Shown piece after piece: positions 11,030-20,363 of a stretch of DNA of 64,000 nt. Position 1 is the stretch's first letter; each line of letters begins with the position of its first letter. A model generated the notes under the pieces. That model did not search any database. It was given only the letters and a program-made list of their open reading frames with translations, and was not told the DNA's origin. Position numbers and translations under genes: made by a program. The stretch comes from Pseudomicrostroma phylloplanum. Lineage: Eukaryota; Basidiomycota; Exobasidiomycetes; Microstromatales. The stretch spans positions 496,001-560,000 of the forward strand of contig BCHS01000002.1 of NCBI GenBank assembly GCA_039545275.1. The letters run 5' to 3'.

Positions 11030-11834
11030 TGTGGCAACAGTGGGGAGGAAGAAAGAGGTTGACCGACCCCTGAGGCGTGTCGCAGCAGTATTGCAAGCCG
11101 AGAGAGATCAGAGGAGGGAAGGGTGACTAGTCTTCTCCGGATCTATATGCCATATCTCTATGAAAGCGGGTGCAAAGGGCGGCAGCGTCTGCAGGACAGA
11201 TAGGGGAAAGGCAGCGAGCACCTGATGCAAGATGGCTTGGTGATGCCGAAGAAAAGAGCGGCTTAGAGCGGGGGACCCACCGCAAAGGATGGATGGTGTG
11301 AGAGTGGCTCAGAAAGAGGGAGATGCCCAGGGTGTGAGACGGGACGAATGTATGAGGGGGACACGAACGTGATGCCGGCATCACGAGATCATGACGATGG
11401 AAGCGAGTGCTACAGAGGGAGGACAAGGATGTTTCCCGGTGGGGAGCCGGCATGCAATGGCCCATCGGCACCTTGGTAAGGAGATTCGCAGCGTCTGCCC
11501 CGCTTCCGCCAACTCTCTCGGCCTTCAAGCCACCGGACGGCACGCCACGGCCGGCACACCCACGCTCAAAAACCACAGCCAAGGGTTCGCCAGGCCAACC
11601 GGCGCCGGCACCTCGGCACCCCGGCACCCATGCCGGCCGACGCGGCACACCCAGGACAGCCTCTGACACCACGCGCCAATTTAAGACTAAGCTACACCTC
11701 ACGTCTCACTGCATCGCGATCGAAGCCAACCACCACCGGCGGAGCTAGCGGATCCCACGCGATGCAACGCAGACGCCATGATCAGAAGGTCCTGGATGTG
11801 AATGGTCATGGCAGTTGCTACTAAGCCCGGTATG
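11030..11834. other. Intergenic region, no convincing gene
   Basis: The 805 bases separate two minus-strand genes. A 191-codon minus-strand frame (11127-11702) fills most of it but begins at a non-conserved position, is Arg/Pro/Ser-rich without domain pattern, and has other overlapping frames on the opposite strand. I treat it as the MFS gene's upstream region. Confidence 0.35.
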
Positions 11835-13333
11835 TCATTGCAGAGCAGCGCCTTCCTGATTCATCGATCCATCTTGCCAACTCGTCGACTGCTGCCAGGG
11901 CTTCTTGGGTTGCTCCAACTTGCTCTCGCTGGGAGCGTCCTCGTTGATCTTGAGCGGGATATCCCTGATACCTTCAATCTCATCTGTCCTGCCAGTCGCA
12001 ATCAGCTCCACTAAGGCGTCGAATGACGGTGGATGAGGAGGAACAGCGGCGGATGCTGTTGCTACTGACGCCGGCGCCGTAGAGACCTGAGCAGGCTCCT
12101 TGACAGCGGCATCTGGAGAAGGCTCAAAGGCAGTTGCAGTCGGATCAAGTGCAGTAGTTGACGATGTCGATGCGCCTGAAGGGTCCGCCAGTTGCCAAGC
12201 TGGAATTCCCTTCGAGGCCAGGGCAGGAGGAGGGCCCCTTGGGGCAGGAGCACGTCCGGCTCTGAGCGGCACACCCAGCGCCTTGATCAGCTCCCGTATC
12301 TTGGCGACCAGCATCACCTGCGCCTCGGCGGCGTCGGCTCGGTGATTTGCAGAGGGCAGAACCTCGAAGCGACACTTGGTGCCCTTGTAGGATGCAGCCC
12401 AGGTCTCCACAATCTTCTCCGGCGTGATCTGAGGTCTCGAGATGTGCTCACTGGGAGGAGAAGGTGTCAGCCTGCATACATGGTAAGGGCCTGTTCCACA
12501 GGAACTCACTCTTCAGCGCCGACCAGAGCCAGAACGTAGCCTTTGCTGTCCTCACCCAGCCCGCTCCCAACAGCTGCCCAGATAGCACGTGTCCGTTCTT
12601 CCCCCAAATCTGTCGAGAAGTAGTCATCGTCGCCTCCCTTGTCATAGAGTGACCAGAAGCGGTACGCCGTCATTGGAGATTCATACACTGCGTCTACATT
12701 ACCTAGCTGCTCCTTGGAGCCGCCAGCTTCTGGCCTTCGCTGAATCGGGATGTCGCGTGGAAGCAGCTGACTGCCTTTGCCCTCCTTGACAAGGCTGGTC
12801 GCAAGGACCAGCTTCTCCTCCAACTGCTTGCGGTGGTCCCCTGCCTCCATTCCTTCGAAGGCTTCTCGATCAGAGACGGGCCCTTGCAGGATGGCGCCGT
12901 CAACTTTGGCGCCTTGGCCTCTTGCTGCGCAGCCACCAGGGTAGCTCAAGTATTCCATGACGTCCTGCGATCCAGTCGAGTGGCCCATCAGGATAATCTT
13001 GTCCTTGCCCTTCGATCTGAGGAACATGACAGCCAGAGCGATCTCCTCTGCATCGCCCTCGAGACTGCACACGCCGAAACCACCCAGGGCACTGCTGAGC
13101 TGCAGCTGTACCACAGAGAAGCCATAGGGTGCGATACCTTGTGCGATGCGATTGAGAAAAGGAACTGTGCCTAGACTGTCGGTGAGACCTCCAATGAAGA
13201 CGAGGCAGTGTGGAGAGTCTGGGTTGGAGTTGAGGAGGGGCAAGCGAGCAGGCTTCTCCGTGTAGATGCTGACCGACCACCTGACATCGGGGGCGGCAGA
13301 TATGGCTGAGCTTGACGAGACTGCGGAGCTCAT
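11835..13333 (-). CDS. DUF1749 alpha/beta hydrolase with a Pex39-like C-terminal tail
   Basis: Two exons (12510-13333, 11835-12450) joined at GAAGA|GTGAGT and CCCAG|T give 479 residues. The start is the ATG at 13333 (MSSAVSSSS); the codon at 13387 is TTG. The first 330 residues show the DUF1749 family: CLVFIGGLTDSLGTVPF near the N-terminus, nucleophile elbow ILMGHSTGSQDVMEYL (Ser within GHSTG), and the late block KCRFEVLPSANHRADAA, whose His is a candidate catalytic residue. Some DUF1749 members take part in siderophore metabolism, but that role is not shown here. After a Pro/Ala linker, residues 418-462 (11889-12023) read FDALVELIATGR, then EGIRDIPLKIN, then KKPWQQ. This resembles the fungal segment ending in KPWE known from Pex39-like proteins. 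Its presence on a hydrolase is unusual and suggests a peroxisomal link; this is inference. Confidence 0.8.
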
Positions 13334-13547
13334 GGCGATGTGTTTGTTGGCCCAAGACGAAAAGGAACGAAGTCTAAGTTTTGGCAAGGCACAATCAGGA
13401 AGAAGTGCAAGGGGACCCGCACGGTTGCCTCCGAGCGAGTCAAAGCCTCCACTGACGCATGGGCAATCTCTCCCTTTCCGTCGGTCAGCTCTGCACTCCT
13501 GCGTGACTGCATTCCACTACTAGCCACCGATATCCAATCAACCAAGG

Positions 13548-15290
13548 ATGCCGCCCAGAAGAGGAGCAAAGGCAGGGCCCAGCGCAGGCTCAGCGACCGC
13601 AAGGGCTGCAAATCTCCTCTCCAAGGCTCGAGCGGCAGCAGCGGCAACTCCGTCGGCGGCAGCATCGTCCGCCACCTCCCAAAAGCGTCCGAATGCCTCT
13701 GCATCAGCCTCATCTTCAACCCTTCCACCCTCTCTTCCTGGCACAAGCTGGGGAGATGGCCTTGCAGGCGCCTCCGTTGCAGAGCCTCGTCAGGAACCGA
13801 CCAACGTCCCGCTGCCACAGCTGTTAAAGCAGCTGACTTCACGCGGCTTGTCGATGCTAGAAGCTATGCCGATTGCAGGGAAGCTCATCAAGGGCGGCTT
13901 TGCCATCCCAGAGAAATTGGCGCTGCTAAGCTCTGCAGCGCTACAGGACATGGGTGTAGAGGGAGAGGAGACGAGGAGGAAGGTGATCACTGCTTTTGCC
14001 GGTAAAAGGACAGCAGCGATGATGAAGGCAGCAAGCGGCGGGGGTTCAGAGGTGAGTAATTCAAGGGATGGAGACCTCCCGGCCTGGCCGGTGCTGACAG
14101 CCTGCTTGTCTCTACTCTCTGTCAGACTTCGCCGAAGCGGCGGAGAAGAGACGATGATGAGACCTTGTCGAGGGAGTGGGGCAACGTCGCAGGCCCTTCA
14201 AGCACAAGTCGGCCCCTCCCGCCCTCTGCCTTTGTGTTTAATGAGATTCTGGACGAGGTAGATGTGAGAGGCCGGTATGCCTTTGTCAACCGAGCACCGA
14301 TCATGACAGCTTGGACGACAATTGTACTGGAGAGGCTGGGCTTCAATCGAGCGGAGGCGCTCAGTCTCTGTGAGTAAGCCGGTATCAGTCTGCTCTGCGA
14401 CTCCCGACTGATCTCGCATTGGTCACCCTGTCTTTGCAGCTCATTGCTACGTATCCCACACATCTACAGCACGTGGAATTGCTATCGGGGTGATACCTGC
14501 TTCGGAGCGGAACAAAGCAGTCAACTTCGTCAGCCCGAGTCAGCCTCACTTTGAGCTCATGGGAGTGAAGATCCCGGTTATGCAAATTGCTGGAGACCAA
14601 TGGAGGGGCCTTTCAGGCGGCGAGGTAGTCGGACCGGAGAGGGTGAGTAGCATCGGCTTCTGCAGCGGAACGGCCTAAGATTGACGCCGCACTATGTTCC
14701 CTTTGAAACAGGCCTTCAATTACCTGCGCAAGAGCATGTTCCAGACGCTGCCCCTCGTGATGGGAGCCCTGATCTTATTGGCAGATTCGTACCTTAATCC
14801 TCCCACAGCACAGGCCACGTCTCCACCACGGGTCAAGGAGGAAGTGGACATCAAGCAGGAGTCCCTGAACGGTGCCAGCACAGCCGAGGTGCCCATTCAG
14901 CCGAAAGAAGAGCCGTCCGAGGAGTCTGACAATCTCGACCAGGCTGTGGCGCTCGCAGACTCATCTGAATACGGTCCTGAAGTTCTTCATGCCGAAGCGT
15001 ACAGGCTGTACGTGGCCTTCCGACCTGAGACTGGTGGCGCCTGGGGCAAGAGGGCTCGCTTTGAGCTGGGCAAAGTCCTTGCTCTGCGAAAGGGGCATGA
15101 GCAAGAGCTCGAGGAATGGGAGGCCAAGGAGGCCAAGAAGGAAGCTGCGCAAGAAGGTCAGGTGGATGAGGCGGAGGAGAAGGCTCTGGAGGAGGATATA
15201 CAGAGGATGATCGATCAGGAGGGGCAAGGAGCGGAAGAGAAGCAAGATGCGGAGGCAATCAAGCAGGAGACGATCAAGCAGGAGCCGTAG
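13548..15290 (+). CDS. Conserved uncharacterised fungal protein with SUMO-consensus motifs
   Basis: Four exons (13548-14051, 14126-14369, 14440-14642, 14712-15290) give 509 residues. I do not recognise the family name. An N-terminal Ala/Ser-rich basic tail precedes a helical block (LPQLLKQLTSRGLSMLEAM ... IPEKLALLSSAALQDMGV). Then KRRRRDDDE (a likely nuclear localisation signal) precedes a well-folded core. That core reads FVFNEILDEVDVRGRYAFVN, RAPIMTAWTTIVLERLGFNR, EALSLSHCYVSHTSTARGIA and VIPASERNKAV. The C-terminal half is acidic with coiled-coil-like stretches (EELEEWEAKEAKKEAAQEG). It contains four psi-K-x-E sites: VKEE at 358-361, IKQE at 364-367, 500-503 and 505-508. A nuclear chromatin or repair-related role would fit, but this is inference. 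It diverges from the hydrolase gene across 214 bases. Confidence 0.75.
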
Positions 15291-15353
15291 ACGTGCTCTC
15301 GTACATCAGCATACCAGACGACTGTAATGCAATTGAGTCATTTTGCGAAGAGC

Positions 15354-16058
15354 TCACCACCACAGACGGTGGTTGGGGCACTCGTATCCGGAAGGGTTCA
15401 TCTCGAGGTATCTCTGGTGGTAGTCCTCTCCCTCGAAGAAGGCGCTGACCGGCCTCTCCTCGATCGTCGTGACAATCTTCTTGCCACTTGGGCTGAAGTG
15501 CTTCTCCTGAACCTCCTCCGTGACCTTGTTGGCCACCGACACCTGCTCCGGGTTGTGGGGGAAGATAGCAGAGCGGTATTGTGTTCCGCGGTCGGCTCCC
15601 TGCCTGTCCTTTGTCGTCGGGTCGTGGATGCGGTAGAAGAACTCCACGAGCTCAGCGTACGTCACCTGGGAAGGGTCGAACTTGACTAGAACGGCCTCGG
15701 CGTGACCTGTCCTGCCCGAGCACACCTCCTGGTAGCTGGGGTTCTTCGAAGAATCCTTGCCGCCAATGTATCCCACCTTGGCATCGAGGAGTCCCTTGCC
15801 GGTGTAGTACTTGCGATACATGTGCTCGGAGCCCCAGAAGCATCCGAGGGCGAATGTGCCGAAGTCCTCCTTTGCTGCGCTTCCGTTGGTGGCCATTGTG
15901 CGGATCGACTGCTGTGCGTTAAGAGCGGTGGTAGTAGTGGGCTGAGTAGCTGGACCAAGGATGACGGTAGGTGCTGCTGGTTTGAAGGCTGAGAAGAGTC
16001 GAGAGAACATGTACACTGTTATGGGTAGTAGTAAGGAGAGAAGGAGTGAGGTCCTCAT
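15354..16058 (-). CDS. MXR1: Peptide methionine-S-sulfoxide reductase A
   Basis: This is a single-exon gene of 234 residues. The catalytic motif GCFWGSEHMYRK lies near residue 72, after the strand FGTFAL. Other MsrA blocks follow: AKVGYIGG, NPSYQEVCSGRTGHAEAV, VEFFYRIHDPTTKDRQGADR, GTQYRSAIF, then AFFEGEDYHQRYLEMNP. The enzyme reduces methionine-S-sulfoxide in proteins and free methionine, with thioredoxin as donor. The annotated start at 16058 adds a hydrophobic N-terminus (MRTSLLLSLLLPITVYMFSR) resembling a signal or targeting sequence. An internal ATG at 15896 (MATNGSAAKED) starts the core domain alone and would give a cytosolic form, so dual localisation from two starts is plausible. The usual C-terminal recycling Cys region is short here, ending in YECPNHRLWW, with one Cys. 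It diverges from BNA6 across 218 bases. Confidence 0.95.
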   Translation of the reverse strand: MRTSLLLSLLLPITVYMFSRLFSAFKPAAPTVILGPATQPTTTTALNAQQSIRTMATNGSAAKEDFGTFALGCFWGSEHMYRKYYTGKGLLDAKVGYIGGKDSSKNPSYQEVCSGRTGHAEAVLVKFDPSQVTYAELVEFFYRIHDPTTKDRQGADRGTQYRSAIFPHNPEQVSVANKVTEEVQEKHFSPSGKKIVTTIEERPVSAFFEGEDYHQRYLEMNPSGYECPNHRLWW

Positions 16059-16276
16059 TCAATGTGGGTATGGATGTTATACGCGGCCAAGGCTGCAGTG
16101 GCAATGGCGAAAGAATCTCCTCTCATCAGCCAATGGAAGATCGAGTGGAGGCGCGGAACAGGAATAGTGCTTCGGAACGGAAGCCAGCCCGGCCGGAAGG
16201 AAGGACCGCACAGAATACAGCAAGCCGGACCTGACCTGACCGCTGCTTCTCCACTGCTCAATAAGCTCAAATCACC

Positions 16277-17334
16277 ATGTCTGCCTCCACTGTGCCATCA
16301 TCCTCGGCGAGCTCGCGCCAGCTCGCCTTTTCTCATCTTCTCCCTCCTACGTACAAGCAGACAATCGCTGCATGGCTCGCTGAAGACTGCCCTTCCTTCG
16401 ACTATGGCGGCTTCGTCGTTGGAGAAGAGCTCAAGGAAGCGTCCCTGTGGTGCAAGACTCCCGGTGTTCTCGCCGGTGTACCCTTCTTCGACGAGGTCTT
16501 CCGCCAGCTTGGGTGTAGTGTAAAGTGGTACTACACAGAGGGTAGCTTCATCGGCGAGGAAGGCGCGAAGACGAAGATCAAGGCAGCTACTGTCACTGGT
16601 CCTTCCCGCAAGCTGCTACTCGGCGAGCGGGTAGCCCTAAACACTCTTGCCCGCTGTTCGGGCATTGCGACCGCCTCGAATCAGTTCCTCCGCAAAGCAC
16701 GTACTACTGGCTTCAAGGGCATCGTCGCGGGTACGAGGAAGACGACTCCGGGCTTCAGATTGGTGGAGAAGTACGGTATGCTGGTCGGAGGAGTGGACAT
16801 GCACCGGTACGACCTTTCCTCGATGGTAATGCTCAAGGACAACCACATCTGGTCTACAGGCTCTATTCCGGCAGCAGTCGCGGCTGCAAGAAGCGCAGGC
16901 GGTTTCTCGCTGAGGATTGACGTCGAGGTACAATCTGAGGAAGAGGCGAGGCAGGCCATTGAGGCTGGAGCAGATGTGATCATGCTGGACAACTTGGAAG
17001 GTCAGGCTCTTGTCGATGTGGCAAGAAGGCTGAAGAGCGATCTCCATGCAGCCAACGGTCAAGGAACTCGGCAGTTCTTGTTGGAGAGCAGTGGAGGCAT
17101 TGACCTCAACAACCTTGGAGAGGGTCATTTGGACGATGGTGAGTGGTGCAACTCTTGATCCCAGCCAACGAAGCCTGAAGCTGACAGTCCTGACTTATGG
17201 CTCTGATCTTTAACCGCCTCTCAGCGATCGATATCATCTCAACGAGCGCGATCCATCAGTCCACCAAGCACGTCGACTTCTCGCTCAAGATCGAGCCCCT
17301 CTCGCAAGTCAAGACAGACGATGTTCCCCAATGA
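16277..17334 (+). CDS. BNA6: Nicotinate-nucleotide pyrophosphorylase (quinolinate phosphoribosyltransferase)
   Basis: Two exons (16277-17138, 17225-17334) joined in phase 1 give 323 residues. The protein shows the full QPRTase pattern. The N-terminal domain has [16 protein letters not shown]. The core has [19 protein letters not shown], then [20 protein letters not shown] (Arg and Lys contacts to quinolinate) and [47 protein letters not shown] and [13 protein letters not shown] then supply the barrel residues that hold the phosphoribose and metal. The second exon finishes the barrel ([20 protein letters not shown]). It catalyses quinolinate plus PRPP to nicotinate mononucleotide, the last step of de novo NAD synthesis from tryptophan. 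No frameshift or missing catalytic residue was seen. Confidence 0.97.
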
Positions 17335-17367
17335 TTGTATCTTGACAGCAAACCTTGATGTGTAACG

Positions 17368-18349
17368 TTACATATGCGCCTTAGATGATATTGTCGTTGT
17401 CGAACCTACCTTGACCGTGGCATGTTCCAGCCGGTCCAACTCAGCCTCTTCCAGAGCCTCCTCGTCTGCCCATCCGACTCCCATTCCTGGCTCCTCGACA
17501 TTGCCGGGTATATCATCGAAGGTCCATTCCCTCTCCACGCCTTGCGGTAGGTGATCTGCCGATCCATTCAGCACTTGATGCCAGATGCCCTCTTCTCCAG
17601 CACCCTCGAGACCATGAGCTTTGCGTGCTTCCTCGCCCCTCACATAGAGACTCAGACTTGCGGTACCCGCGCCAATGCGAATGCCCTCTCCTGTTTCCCA
17701 ATTGGTCGTCTCCTCGCCTTCCCGCTCCATCAGCGCCCTGCCCATTGCAATGACCGTCGCAGCATGACTGACCAGCAGCACCCTCTGTACGCCCAATTGC
17801 TCGCAGCGCTCTATGATCAGGCTGAGAGCTCTCCGGGCTCTTGCGTGAATCTCCTGGATGTTCTCGCCCCGCCGGAACGGATGAGCTAGAGGCGACCACT
17901 TGGACTTCGGAGCTACGCGGGGAGAGTAGCGCGAGACTGTCTCTACTCGCATGGGCAGCGGGTGATGGCCACTACCGTTCGAGGCTCTAGGGAACCATTC
18001 GATGATACCTGGAGTGAAAGGGGATAGCGAAGTTAGTCGATGTTGAGTCGACATTCGGTGAGACTCTGTCCTCATTCAATTACTCACCAGGCTCAATATG
18101 GATATCCAGCCCCAGCTTTTCCGCGCTTGGTCCAGAGGTCTGCACGCACCGGTAGTACGGGCTAGACACGATCATCTGCGGCCTCTTCTCTTCCGGCAAG
18201 GAGACAAAGTAGTCTGCCAACTGCTTCACTTGGTCGATGCCATGAGCAGTCAAGACTGGGTCCCGTGGACGTCCGGTAGGAGAGAGATTCGAGGAAGAAA
18301 AGGTCATGCGAAAGCCATGGCGGGCTATGTAGATCGTATCGAGGACCAT
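17368..18349 (-). CDS. Histidine phosphatase (phosphoglycerate mutase-like), Tfc7/tau55-related
   Basis: Two exons (18088-18349, 17368-18008) joined in phase 1 give 300 residues. The start is the ATG at 18349 (MVLDTIYIARHGFRMTF). The catalytic RHG (His11) is followed by PTGRPRDPVLTAHGIDQV, then SSPYYRCVQTSGPSA, and across the intron IEPGIIEWFPRA. The second catalytic His lies in VLLVSHAATVIAMG. This arrangement (RHGFR start, PxLTxxGxxQ, SSPYxRCVQT, GxxEW) is the branch that includes the phosphatase domain of yeast TFIIIC subunit Tfc7 and related cytosolic phosphatases. The C-terminus adds an acidic tail (WADEEALEEAELDRLEHATV), which could be the Tfc7-like extension, but a TFIIIC role is not proven. 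The 3' end is only 33 bases from the BNA6 stop. Confidence 0.88.
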
Positions 18350-18705
18350 TCCCGGGGATGGCGAAGATTGAAGGGGGCAGACTTCTCGCTTCCTTCCCAA
18401 TCTAATAGCAGCGAGGAAGGCGAATAGGACGGAGAAGTGAAGTAGGTCTCACAAGGTAGCACCAGGGTCAGATGTACGAAGAGGGAAAGGGGGCGGCGGG
18501 ATGAAACATTTGGTCCGTTCCGGGCCCTCGGCTGGGCCACGCGAGCTGCTCACCGGAACAAATTGGCGCGACGCCTGACGCGAAGCCAACACCTTCCCGC
18601 ATCCTAGAGAAAAGGACGAGAGATCCGGGGTCGTCCTCTGCTAGTCTACGACCTTCGAAGTGTTCAGTCGTATCTCTCTCCGCCGCTCATCTTGCATCGC
18701 CTAGA
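18350..18705 (+). promoter_or_regulatory. Divergent promoter of histidine phosphatase and DCD1 with E2F/MCB-like sites
   Basis: The gap holds TTGGCGCG at 18563-18570 and ACGCGA at 18578-18583, both about 120-140 bases before the DCD1 ATG. They resemble E2F and MluI-cell-cycle-box half sites used for S-phase genes. No gene is seen. Confidence 0.35.
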
Positions 18706-19980
18706 ATGCTCATCTCACTGGTTGGCCCGCCGCGGTCGGGAAAGCACACCATCGCCAGCTATCTCTGCATTCACCACGGCTTCAGGCTCGTGTACATCGA
18801 CAGTGAGGCCCCTGCCCTGCTTCCTCGTACTTCTGCGCCTGCATCGAACGGCAAAGCTAGCCACGGCGACGGCGGAGAGGAGGAAGACGAAGCTCCTCCG
18901 ACCTCATTTCGGTCGCCAGGAGATCTGCTTGAGTACTCGACTGCCAATTGGTTCCGCCAGCTGGTCACAGTCGACCTTACCTCCCTCGAGGACATCAGTA
19001 TCGGCTTTGACAAGCGGCCCTGGTTCCTCATGGTATCTGTCGAGGCGCCCTTGACTGTGCGGTGGAAGAGAGCCAAGCGAGCGTCATCGTCCAGCACAGC
19101 AGGACCATCGCTGGAGGACTTCGTCGCAGCAGACGATCGGATTCTCTACGGCTATTCTGCTAGTGAAGAGACGAACAGCTCGCCCATCGCCTCTTCTTCC
19201 TCGAGCTCAATGGCTAGCATCAACGGCACCATGAAGCGCAGCGCTTCGACCACACCGGGCGTGACCACACTACATCTCGGCATAGGCGACCTCGCTCTGC
19301 ACCAGGTGCCCATCAAGTCTGCTCCCTTCAACTCCTCGGGCCTCTACTCCCTCCTCCTGCAAGCCCAGCTGCGTATCCTCAACCCCTACGAGACGACATC
19401 AGAGCTGTATCGCTACCTCTCCACGCTCGCTCTTCCTTCACTGCATCGGCTGCGCCCCTCCTGGGAGACGTACTTCCTGTCGCTGTGCACCCTGGCCTCG
19501 CTACGGAGCAATTGCATGAAGAGGCGAGTGGGGGCGGTACTGGTGAGGAACAATCGGGTGCTCAGTACGGGGTACAATGGTACGCCGCGGGGCCTGATCA
19601 ACTGTAACGAGGGAGGGTGCCCAAGGTGTAACGCCAGTGCCACTTTGGGGACCAAGCTGGACGAATGCCGTGAGTGTGCCTTGGCTGCCGCCTACCCTGA
19701 GATCCCAACACTGACTCTCCCTCTCTCTGGCCTCTCACCTGTACTTCTTCCAGTGTGTCTCCACGCAGAAGAGAATGCCCTTCTGGAATGCGGGCGTGAG
19801 CGTGGCGGGGCAGAAGGGACAGTCCTCTACTGCAACACCTGCCCATGTCTACGGTGTGCGGTCAAGATTGTACAGACGGGGGTGAAGGAGGTGGTATATC
19901 AGCTAGATTACAGTGTGGACCATCGGTCCTCGGACATCTTCAAGGCGGCGGGGGTAGTGTTCAGGAAGTACCATCCATAG
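18706..19980 (+). CDS. DCD1: Deoxycytidylate (dCMP) deaminase with N-terminal P-loop domain
   Basis: Two exons (18706-19669, 19754-19980) give 396 residues. The 84-base intron has a GTGAGT donor and TTCCAG acceptor, contains no in-frame stop and is a multiple of three, so the frame reads through it. The splice is required because the joined sequence DECLCLHAEENALLECG restores the zinc-binding HAE motif, with the partner cysteines in CNTCPCLRCAVKIV. The N-terminal half carries a P-loop (GPPRSGKHT, residues 7-15) as in yeast Dcd1, followed by an insert rich in Ser. The deaminase core begins near RPSWETYFLSL and includes NCMKRRVGAVLVRNNRVLST and GYNGTPRG. It makes dUMP from dCMP for dTTP synthesis and is expected to be dCTP-activated and dTTP-inhibited. 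E2F/MCB-like sites lie upstream, consistent with S-phase expression. Confidence 0.93.
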   Translation: MLISLVGPPRSGKHTIASYLCIHHGFRLVYIDSEAPALLPRTSAPASNGKASHGDGGEEEDEAPPTSFRSPGDLLEYSTANWFRQLVTVDLTSLEDISIGFDKRPWFLMVSVEAPLTVRWKRAKRASSSSTAGPSLEDFVAADDRILYGYSASEETNSSPIASSSSSSMASINGTMKRSASTTPGVTTLHLGIGDLALHQVPIKSAPFNSSGLYSLLLQAQLRILNPYETTSELYRYLSTLALPSLHRLRPSWETYFLSLCTLASLRSNCMKRRVGAVLVRNNRVLSTGYNGTPRGLINCNEGGCPRCNASATLGTKLDECRECALAAAYPEIPTLTLPLSGLSPVLLPVCLHAEENALLECGRERGGAEGTVLYCNTCPCLRCAVKIVQTGVKEVVYQLDYSVDHRSSDIFKAAGVVFRKYHP

Positions 19981-20363
19981 CTGGTCGTGAGAGAGATCCA
20001 GTGTTCGGAGAGCGTAACGGCAGAGGCAATGCGACCTTGAGTTGCACTGTATCAGCCATCAATATCATACCGACGTGTCACATGATTGCCCTCCGAAGTG
20101 AGCGTGAGCGTGAGCGTAAGATCAGACAGCAGGGCAGCCGAGCGATGGTCAATGATGTGTGCTGAGATTACAAAGGTTGGAACGTGAGGGTCAAGAGACA
20201 AAAGAACAGGAGACGCGTCGCAAACCTAGGTAGATACACCCAAAGGCAACGAGCCAGAAGAGGGAGAGGAAAAAGGTAGTCTAGGCCGAATCTGTTGTGA
20301 CCTTCCTTCCACCGCCATCTGATTCCGACCCACAGCCTGCCGGCGCATGACAACCATGGAGGC
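19981..20363. other. Intergenic region between convergent DCD1 and RPS1
   Basis: No gene is seen in the 383 bases between the two convergent stops. It contains a short GTGAGC repeat (near 20099-20115). Confidence 0.35.

Noticed and set aside
11127..11702. 191-codon minus-strand open frame between the MFS gene and DUF1749 gene
   Set aside because: No domain pattern, overlapping frames on the opposite strand, composition like a GC-rich noncoding region and no splice context.
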